From Candidatus Sigynarchaeota archaeon (GTDB taxonomy: Archaea > Asgardarchaeota > Jordarchaeia > Jordarchaeales > Jordarchaeaceae), in NCBI GenBank assembly GCA_030587505.1, contig JAUQYY010000161.1, positions 1-6,355 of the forward strand: a stretch of DNA of 6,355 nucleotides. Direction: 5' to 3'. Position numbers and translations under genes: made by a program. Shown here one piece after another: positions 1 to 5,130 of the stretch (the first letter of the stretch is position 1; each line of letters begins with the position of its first letter). Below the pieces are notes generated by a model, which made no database searches, had not been told where the DNA came from, and saw nothing but the letters and a program-made list of their open reading frames with translations.

Positions 1-90
1 GGAGATGACCTGCCCTCGGGGGGACATTTCAAGTGTTGGATGCCCATTAGGCCAGCTACTGGGTTTCCTTCATATCTTCGGTTTGCTGGC

Positions 91-1740
91 TTAGGGTTTC
101 TTTTTGAGTTTTTCTTTTAGTATTTTTCCGGATCCGCTTCTCGGCAGCTCGTTTACAAACTCTATGTACCTTGGGTACTTGTAGTCTGCCATTTTTCTCT
201 TGGCCCATTTTTGTAGCCTTTCGGGGGTGATTTTTCCCTTGTAGTCTGGTCTTAGGACCACGTACGCCTTGACGCTTTCACCCTGCTGGGGGTCCTGCAC
301 TCCGACTATGGCTGCCTGGTACACTGCGGGGTGTCTTTTTAGGAGTTCTTCGACCTCTGCCGCCCAGACCTTGTATCCTGAGACTATGATCATCTCCTTC
401 TTGCGGCCCACGATGTAAATGTAGCCGTCCTCATCCATTCTTGCTATGTCGCCGGTGTAGAGCCAACCGTCTCTAAGCGTGTTTTTGGTCAATTCGGGCT
501 GTTTCCAGTATCCCTTCATCACTTGGGGGCCTTTGAAGATGATTTCTCCCTCCTCACCGATGGGGAGTTCCTTGGTTCCGGTTTCTGGGTCCACGATTTT
601 GGCGTCCACATCGAAGACTGGAATCCCCACTGAGCCGTGCCTGTTCTTGTCGATGGGGTTTATTGTCACCTGGGAGATTGTTTCACTCAAACCGTACCCC
701 TCAACTAGGTCGCAGCCGGTCGCCTCTTTGAACTTGTCGAAAACGTGTAGGGGAACTGGGGCGCCTCCGGTGAAGACCAGTCTGAGGGAACTCAGGTCGT
801 ACTTCTTGACGTAGGGGTACGTGGCGATGGCCTGGTCTATTGGTGCTATGCTCACGAAGACTGTGCACTTGTACATTTCTATTGCTTTCAGTATGGCGTC
901 GATGTCGAAGCGGGAGAGCAGCACGTTTGTGCTTCCCGAGTAGATCGGGCAGTTCATGCTTTGTTGCATTCCGAGCACGTGGAACAGGGGGAGAACCGAG
1001 AGGTTTACGTCATTTTCCTCAATCCTCGCCCACTTTACCCCTCCCACAACGTTGACTAGGGCGTTGAAGTGTGTTATCATGGCGGCTTTCGGCTCTCCAG
1101 TGGTTCCCGAAGAGTACTGGAGAAGAGCCAAGTCCTCCCTCGGGTCTATGTCCACTTTCGGGGGCTTTGCCTCGTGTTCCTCTAGGAGATGGTAGAAGTC
1201 GAGTGTGTCCGGGAATGTTTTTTTCTCCTGTTCCATTGATATATGGGTGGGTAGGGTTGGTTTTTCTGGAAGGCAGTCCCTGTAGCTCGTTACTATTATG
1301 TTTCTCAGCCTTGTTTTCTTTTTCACCCTCCGAACAGTGGGGTAGAGGTAGTCGAGTGTAACCAGCGTCTCAGTTTCCGAGTCGTTGAGCTGGTACTCGA
1401 CCTCAATCTCCTTAAACATTGGATTAACGGAAACCACGACCGCGCCCGCTTTGAGCGCACCGTAGTAGGCGATGACAAACTGGGGACAGTTCTCCAGGAA
1501 AAGCCCCACCCTGTCTCCCTTACCCACACCCATCTCCGCGAGCGCGTTGGCGAAGCGGTCGGATAATTCATCCAGCTCGCCGAAGGTAACCTCGCGTCCG
1601 TAGAAGATAATCGCACTCTTGTCTGGAAGCCTCCCAGCCGTGTTCCTGAGAAAATCGAAGAGTGGAACCACAGGATAATCCAGCGACTTGGGTAACCCTT
1701 CGGGCCAAGATTTAAACCACGGTCTCTCCATCTCAAACAT
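91..1740 (-). CDS. Acyl-CoA ligase (AMP-forming), ligase 1
   Basis: Adenylate-forming enzyme that activates a carboxylic acid with ATP to acyl-AMP and then acyl-CoA, presumably cytosolic; medium/long-chain fatty acid or aromatic acid, not decidable here. Counting from the ATG at 1740 (549 aa), the family motifs appear in order: P-loop YSSGTTGEPKAA near 209-220, LPLFHVLGM near 250, GYGLSET near 348-354, YTGD near 428, hinge/A8 GRKKEMIIVSGYKVW near 445-459, and the C-terminal PRSGSGKIL with catalytic Lys near 539. Length is normal. Start: a GTG at 1758 sits directly after an in-frame TGA, and ATGs occur at 1740 and 1731. Similarity to ligase 2 begins at the 1731 ATG (MERPWFKSWPEG), so 1740 or 1731 is more likely than 1758. 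No convincing Shine-Dalgarno is visible. Oddities: the Gly after the P-loop Lys is Ala, and the usual Pro of A8 is Ala. Family call is sure; substrate is unknown. Confidence 0.95.
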   Translation of the reverse strand: MFEMERPWFKSWPEGLPKSLDYPVVPLFDFLRNTAGRLPDKSAIIFYGREVTFGELDELSDRFANALAEMGVGKGDRVGLFLENCPQFVIAYYGALKAGAVVVSVNPMFKEIEVEYQLNDSETETLVTLDYLYPTVRRVKKKTRLRNIIVTSYRDCLPEKPTLPTHISMEQEKKTFPDTLDFYHLLEEHEAKPPKVDIDPREDLALLQYSSGTTGEPKAAMITHFNALVNVVGGVKWARIEENDVNLSVLPLFHVLGMQQSMNCPIYSGSTNVLLSRFDIDAILKAIEMYKCTVFVSIAPIDQAIATYPYVKKYDLSSLRLVFTGGAPVPLHVFDKFKEATGCDLVEGYGLSETISQVTINPIDKNRHGSVGIPVFDVDAKIVDPETGTKELPIGEEGEIIFKGPQVMKGYWKQPELTKNTLRDGWLYTGDIARMDEDGYIYIVGRKKEMIIVSGYKVWAAEVEELLKRHPAVYQAAIVGVQDPQQGESVKAYVVLRPDYKGKITPERLQKWAKRKMADYKYPRYIEFVNELPRSGSGKILKEKLKKKP

Positions 1741-1787
1741 CTTCTTTTCAACGAACACTCACTGAGTTCAATTTAGACCACTACCTC

Positions 1788-1795
1788 ATATTTAA
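1788..1795 (-). promoter_or_regulatory. Probable TATA box for ligase 1
   Basis: On the minus strand the bases read TTAAATAT. An archaeal start site about 25 bases downstream would fall near 1763-1767. That is just before the GTG at 1758 and about 25-35 bases before the ATGs at 1740 and 1731. The placement fits an independent promoter for ligase 1 with a short leader. Seen as sequence and spacing only. Confidence 0.45.
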
Positions 1796-1940
1796 CATTT
1801 TTTAAGGGATTAAATCAGATTACCCCTGGAAATAGTTTGCTCAACGAGGATGGAGAGGCAATCTGTGAACAGTAGTTTGCTGGGAGGAAACTCTTCAAGG
1901 GTTTCAAATCAAACAGCCTTCAAAAAATGAGAGAGCTTTG

Positions 1941-1959
1941 AGTATTGCTTTACAATACT
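1941..1959 (-). terminator. Perfect hairpin followed by T-tract
   Basis: AGTATTG and CAATACT form a perfect 7-bp stem around a 5-base loop, starting one base after the stop codon at 1961-1963. On the minus strand a run of six T follows at 1927-1922, about 14 bases beyond the stem. This could terminate or stabilise transcripts coming from the vapBC/orphan-frame side before the ligase 1 promoter. The gap between stem and T-tract is longer than in a classic bacterial terminator, so the T-run alone may be the archaeal signal. Confidence 0.5.
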
Positions 1960-1960
1960 A

Positions 1961-2341
1961 TTAGTTTAATTGCGCATCTGTTTTCAGGTTTTCTGCTTTG
2001 AAATCCAGAACTTCACCTGTCTTTAGTGAATCTACGAGTCCCGCAAAGTTTTGTACTATCGGTATACCTTTAGTGCATACATAACTCCGATATTTACCAC
2101 CCAAATCTTTTACCACTAGTTCTTCGCGTATTTGTGAATCCCACATCAGAGTTTGTGGCTTTCCAAACGTAGTTTCACCCCATGTCTTGGATGCCTTACG
2201 AGACAAAGTTTGATAAGCTTGCACGTATGCGATCTTCGCATCGGGACGGTTTAGCGCCGAAGAGAACCTCGAAGAATCCGTGAAAAGCAGGTTACCACGA
2301 TTCGTATGAGAGTCCACTAACTTGGCTGAAGTGTTTGACAT
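1961..2341 (-). CDS. Hypothetical protein, unrecognised and doubtful
   Basis: Open frame of 126 codons from ATG at 2341. The first ~17 codons overlap the end of the vapC gene in another frame, so the real start, if any, may be a later one such as the in-frame GTG at 2224. I recognise no domain, signal peptide or membrane segment. The second half has a protein-like pattern (for example LVVKDLGGKYRSYVCTKG near residues 75-92, IPIVQNF near 93-99, and a charged tail). Codons here are richer in A/T at third positions (AAA, GAA, ATA, CTA) than in the ligase genes, which favour AAG, GAC and GGC. That suggests a foreign or decaying origin. The frame ends exactly at a perfect hairpin, which mildly supports a real gene end. 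It could equally be a remnant of a longer gene or non-coding sequence. Confidence 0.3.
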   Translation of the reverse strand: MSNTSAKLVDSHTNRGNLLFTDSSRFSSALNRPDAKIAYVQAYQTLSRKASKTWGETTFGKPQTLMWDSQIREELVVKDLGGKYRSYVCTKGIPIVQNFAGLVDSLKTGEVLDFKAENLKTDAQLN

Positions 2342-2688
2342 TTTTTGTGATTATTCTTTGTCCATGTGTTAGTGCTATTCCCGCAATCATAGTGTCTCTG
2401 ATGCCGATAGGTTTTCCGGATTTCCTCAGCTCTGCCTCTATCTCCCCTGCTTTTTCTGCTGATGCCAGGTCAAAGCTCAGAATCTCTAGGGTTCTAAGAA
2501 AGTCGCTTACTAATTTAACATTCTCTGACTGATGGGTGGACAGATTTGCACCCATAAAGAGTTCAAACGCACTTAAAGGTGTTGTTGTCTTCCTCTCTTT
2601 CCTGTTCTCTATTTCCCCTCGCTTTCTTAACAGCTTCGGCCTTTCCTCTGAGTAAAGCCACCATGAAATCAGTATCAAAGCAAACCAT
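2292..2688 (-). pseudogene. vapC: VapC-family PIN-domain toxin, frameshifted
   Basis: PIN-domain ribonuclease of a type II toxin-antitoxin pair; in the family it cleaves RNA unless bound by VapB. From ATG at 2688 the frame reads MVCFDTDFMVALLRGKAEAV and on to KKAR, a typical PIN start, then leaves the family pattern and stops at 2563. From there the rest of the domain continues in the next frame down to the TAA at 2292 (TTTPLSAFELF, SFDLASAEKAGEI, GIRDTMIAGIAL, ITKNVKHF). Removing one G from the GGGG run (CCCC on plus, 2615-2618) restores a 131-residue toxin with the expected acidic residues Asp5, Glu42, Asp98 and Asn116. The ATG lies inside the end of vapB (14-base overlap), behind a purine-rich GAGGAGG, so translation is coupled. 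As written, only a 41-residue stub would be made. True mutation, programmed shift and read error are all possible. Confidence 0.88.
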
Positions 2689-2923
2689 CTTCCTCCTCAC
2701 CAAGCCTCTCCTCATACTCGGCCCAGGCGTTGCGAATCACCTTGAGAATCCTATCCAACTCTGCTTCATCGCCGGCCCATTTTCCAGCGAACCATGTTAA
2801 CGGCTTCCTATTCAACGTAGAAACCACTCTAAGGATCACCTCTGTGAAACTCTCGTTTTCACGTTTGAGTGCAACTAGCGAATTGTACGCCTCCTCAGAA
2901 ATCGTAATGGTCTTATGACCCAT
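2675..2923 (-). CDS. vapB: VapB-type antitoxin (DUF217 family)
   Basis: Antitoxin of the VapBC pair: it should bind and block the PIN toxin and, with it, repress its own promoter. The 82-residue protein begins MGHKTITISEEAYNSLVALK, the typical DUF217/VAPB_antitox opening with a short DNA-binding strand and helix, followed by ESFTEVILRVV. Its C-terminal half has the family's AGKWAGDEAELDRI helix and an acidic tail (EERLGEEEDG) that would contact the toxin. Start: ATG at 2923 is preceded by GGTGG with five bases of spacing. The upstream GTG at 2932 would add three residues and bury that site, so I reject it. The stop lies 14 bases inside the vapC start. No damage is seen, unlike its partner. 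Confidence 0.9.
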   Translation of the reverse strand: MGHKTITISEEAYNSLVALKRENESFTEVILRVVSTLNRKPLTWFAGKWAGDEAELDRILKVIRNAWAEYEERLGEEEDGLL

Positions 2924-2937
2924 TTGTACCACCTATC

Positions 2938-2957
2938 AATATATACATACATGTATG
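2938..2957 (-). promoter_or_regulatory. vapBC promoter with 12-bp palindromic operator candidate
   Basis: On the minus strand an AT-rich TATA element (GTATGTATATATT, 2938-2950) lies 15-27 bases before the vapB ATG. It would give a leaderless or nearly leaderless message, although a GGTGG is also present. Overlapping its upstream edge is CATACATGTATG (2946-2957), a perfect 12-bp palindrome. VapB antitoxins bind such inverted repeats over their own promoters, so this is the natural operator candidate. Binding itself is inferred. Confidence 0.55.
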
Positions 2958-3190
2958 ATTTGTTCGGCGTCCAACACCTTGGGAATGGCATTAGTGGGTT
3001 CAGGACTACTCGGGATAGGCTCGAAAGCATAGTAAACACTCACATTGTAAGCAGTACTATTTCTCAAAGGAAGCTATTTTCCGAGGCACATTGTGATAGT
3101 TTTTGTGGTGGCTGGGCACGATTGAAAAAAGTGGGGGTTTTACGTGATGTGACCGCCCCGCTGTTCTCTGGAAGATTCCTGCTCTGATGC
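2958..3190. other. Intergenic stretch without a supported gene
   Basis: About 230 bases between the vapBC promoter and the end of ligase 2. It holds an oligo-T tract on the minus strand (3130-3125), 60-odd bases after the ligase 2 stop, which may act as its terminator. Short plus-strand frames here have no ribosome binding site and no family resemblance. I see no RNA gene. Confidence 0.4.
3125..3130 (-). terminator. Oligo-T tract, possible ligase 2 terminator
   Basis: Minus strand reads CCCCCAC followed by six T, then C. Archaeal RNA polymerase can stop at such tracts without a hairpin. It lies 61 bases past the ligase 2 stop codon at 3191. Weak evidence. Confidence 0.3.
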
Positions 3191-4900
3191 CTAACGATAT
3201 ATTACAAAGCGTTTTCTCTGGTTGCTTTTTGTGCTGTACTGTTTTTTCCCGGGCTTTTTCAGGTGTTCCTCTAGCAGGACTCTTCTCAGAATCTTGCCGG
3301 CTCCGCTCTTGGGTAGGGAGTCCACGAACTCCACTATTCTCGGATACTTGTACGCCGCCATCTTTTCCTTAGACCACTTGATTATGTCCTCCTCGGTTAT
3401 CTTACCCTTGTACTCCGGCTTGAGGACTATGCATGCTTTCACGGTTTCTCCCCTGTACTCGTCCGGGACTCCCACAACGCCGACCTCTTGGACGGCTTCG
3501 TGCTTGTACAGGAAGTCCTCCACCTCTGTGGGCCAAACCTTGTATCCGGAGACGTTTATCATCTCCTTCTTGCGCCCCACTATCCAGAAGTAGCCGTCCT
3601 CATCCATTTTTCCAATGTCACCGGTGTAGAACCAGCCGTCCCTGAGGGCTTCTTTCGTTTTTTCGGGCTGGTTCCAGTATCCTTTCATGATTTGGGGGCC
3701 CTTGAATATGAGTTCTCCTTCCTCTCCGACTCCTAGCTCCTTGGTTCCGGTTTCGGCGTCCACCACTTTTGCGTCTACGTCGAAGACTGGGATGCCTATG
3801 GAGCCGTACTTGGGCTTGTCGACCGGGTTGATGGTGAGCTGGGAGATTGATTCTGATAGGCCGTACCCTTCGATCATGTCGCTGCCTGTTATCTCCTTGT
3901 ACTTCTTTATGATTTCCTTCCCCAGTGGGGCGCCGCCGGCGAAGCTTGCCCGTAGGGATGAGAGGTCGTACTTTTTGGGGTCGGCGAACATGGCTATTGC
4001 GACGCAGATTGTGGTGATTCCCACCCACAGTGTGCACCTGTACTTGTGTATGGCTTCAAGGAAGGCTGCCAGGTCGAAGCGCGCCAGTAGCACGCTTGTT
4101 GCGCCGGACATTATCGGGTTGCACATGCTGTGAACCATGCCCGTGGCGTGGAAGAACGGCAACACTCCCACACCTATGTCATTCTCTGTTACTCCTACCC
4201 ATTTCACGCTTCCATACACGTTTGTTACTATGTTGCTGTGGGTAATCATGGCTCCCTTCGGCGCCCCTGTTGTCCCCGCGGTGTACTGCAGGAGCGCTAG
4301 GTCTTCTTTTGGGTTGAACTCGATCTTTGGCGGGTTGGGTTTGGTGTCCTCCAGTTTTTCCAAGAAGTCAAACGTGTTGGGGTAGGTTTTCTTCTCAACC
4401 TTTATGGCGTCCATGATTGGGAGGGTTGGCTCCTCCGGGAAGTAGTCTCCGATGTTTGTGACAAACACGTTCTTGAGGCCGACCTTGTCTCTGACCTTCT
4501 CCACGAAGGGGTACAAATGGTCCAGCGCGACAATTGTTTCTGAACCCGAATCCTTAAGCTCGTATTCCAGCTCCATCTCCTTGAACATGGGGTTAACCGG
4601 AACCACTATAGCCCCTGCCTTGTGGGCACCGTAGTAAGCGTACACGAACTGAGGCGAGTTCTCAAGATACAAGGCGACCCTATCACCCTTCTTCACACCC
4701 AAATCCGCAAGAACGGTGGCAAACCTGTCCGCTTTATCCTTAACCTCTTTGAACGGAATCTCGGTTCCATAGTAAATCAGAGAAGTCTTATCAGGAAGCC
4801 TCTCCGCCGTGTCATCCAGACTCTGATGCAGAGGTATGTTGGGATAATCAAGGGTCTTCGGGAGGCCCTCCGGCCAAGACTTGTACCAAGGCTTCTCCGT
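3191..4900 (-). CDS. Acyl-CoA ligase (AMP-forming), ligase 2, ACG start
   Basis: Adenylate-forming ligase making acyl-CoA from a carboxylic acid, ATP and CoA; a close paralogue of ligase 1. Numbered from ACG at 4900 (569 aa), the motifs are P-loop YTAGTTGAPKGA (206-217), LPFFHATGM near 247-255, GYGLSES near 345-351, YTGD near 425, GRKKEMINVSGYKVWPTEVE (442-461), and PKSGAGKIL with catalytic Lys536. Start: between the in-frame TAA at 4919-4921 and a TTG at 4702 there is no ATG, GTG or TTG. Yet codons 4900-4703 encode the conserved N-terminus (EKPWYKSWPEGLPKTLDYP and PDKTSLIYYG), which matches ligase 1 from its MERPWF. The codon at the Met position is ACG, seven bases after GGAGG, so translation probably begins there. 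The TTG would lose 66 needed residues. A Lys/Arg-rich tail of about 16 residues follows the point where ligase 1 ends. Substrate is unknown. Confidence 0.93.
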   Translation of the reverse strand, partial: TEKPWYKSWPEGLPKTLDYPNIPLHQSLDDTAERLPDKTSLIYYGTEIPFKEVKDKADRFATVLADLGVKKGDRVALYLENSPQFVYAYYGAHKAGAIVVPVNPMFKEMELEYELKDSGSETIVALDHLYPFVEKVRDKVGLKNVFVTNIGDYFPEEPTLPIMDAIKVEKKTYPNTFDFLEKLEDTKPNPPKIEFNPKEDLALLQYTAGTTGAPKGAMITHSNIVTNVYGSVKWVGVTENDIGVGVLPFFHATGMVHSMCNPIMSGATSVLLARFDLAAFLEAIHKYRCTLWVGITTICVAIAMFADPKKYDLSSLRASFAGGAPLGKEIIKKYKEITGSDMIEGYGLSESISQLTINPVDKPKYGSIGIPVFDVDAKVVDAETGTKELGVGEEGELIFKGPQIMKGYWNQPEKTKEALRDGWFYTGDIGKMDEDGYFWIVGRKKEMINVSGYKVWPTEVEDFLYKHEAVQEVGVVGVPDEYRGETVKACIVLKPEYKGKITEEDIIKWSKEKMAAYKYPRIVEFVDSLPKSGAGKILRRVLLEEHLKKPGKKQYSTKSNQRKRFVIYR

Positions 4901-4907
4901 CTTTTTC

Positions 4908-4912
4908 CCTCC
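4908..4912 (-). promoter_or_regulatory. Strong ribosome binding site deciding the ACG start of ligase 2
   Basis: Minus strand reads GGAGG, then seven bases (GAAAAAG), then ACG at 4900-4898. The spacing is ideal for a start at that codon. No other in-frame start codon is near. This is the main reason, along with paralogue alignment, for placing the start here. Confidence 0.75.
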
Positions 4913-4942
4913 AATTTTTTAAAAGAGGATTTATCAAAACAC

Positions 4943-4950
4943 ATATATAA
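4943..4950 (-). promoter_or_regulatory. TATA box for ligase 2
   Basis: Minus strand reads TTATATAT. A start site about 25 bases downstream would lie near 4920. This gives a leader of roughly 20 bases that contains the GGAGG at 4908-4912 and leads into the ACG at 4900. The spacing is typical of archaeal promoters and independently supports the upstream start. Confidence 0.65.
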
Positions 4951-5086
4951 GCACAATTCCTCAAAATGCGACTCAACACCCTAGCCGTTAGGAGTCCTCT
5001 AAAAAGTTTGAATGACGACGTGAAGCTAAATTCAGGCCTCTCCGCGTGAACCGAGACAACTAGCTCCAGCCTAAGTGAATATGAAA
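4951..5086. other. Intergenic stretch upstream of ligase 2
   Basis: Between the terminator of the CxxC protein gene and the ligase 2 TATA box. I see no gene, RNA or convincing inverted repeat here; an operator for ligase 2 would be expected in this space but none stands out. Confidence 0.4.
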
Positions 5087-5087
5087 G

Positions 5088-5103
5088 TTAAAAAAAGAAA
5101 AAG
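5088..5103 (-). terminator. Oligo-T terminator after the CxxC protein gene
   Basis: On the minus strand, 28 bases past the stop at 5131, the sequence carries five T, a C, then seven T. This is a typical archaeal oligo-T termination signal without an obvious stem. It would separate this gene from the ligase 2 promoter at 4943-4950. Confidence 0.5.
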
Positions 5104-5130
5104 TGGAGTCTATAGGGATGGCGGGTTGCC

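Noticed and set aside
52..62. Small hairpin CCAG-CTA-CTGG downstream of ligase 1 as a terminator.
   Set aside because: Only four base pairs and no T-tract follows on the minus strand.
5..94. Plus-strand frame open from the left edge, ending at TAG 92-94, which could be the tail of a convergent gene.
   Set aside because: Two plus frames are open here and neither has a recognisable motif; 90 bases are too few to support a gene end.
1833..1881. Direct repeat TAGTTTGCT at 1833-1841 and 1873-1881.
   Set aside because: Nine bases repeated once in AT-rich intergenic DNA is within chance, and no third copy is seen.
2955..3032. Plus-strand 25-codon hydrophobic frame (MICSASNTLGMALVGSGLLG...) resembling a small membrane peptide.
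   Set aside because: It lies divergently in the vapBC promoter, has no ribosome binding site at proper spacing, and short Gly/Leu-rich frames arise by chance.
2915..3187. Plus-strand 90-codon frame over the vapB start and the intergenic stretch.
   Set aside because: It begins antisense to vapB, shows no family pattern or ribosome binding site, and its composition is not protein-like.
3618..4037. Long alternative frames within the two ligase genes on both strands.
   Set aside because: They are shadows of the ligase coding frames, rich in Arg/Pro/Ser, with no domains.
4987..5001. Near-palindrome TTAGGAGTCCTCTAA as a ligase 2 operator.
   Set aside because: The arms mismatch in the middle and it lies well upstream of the TATA box; not convincing.
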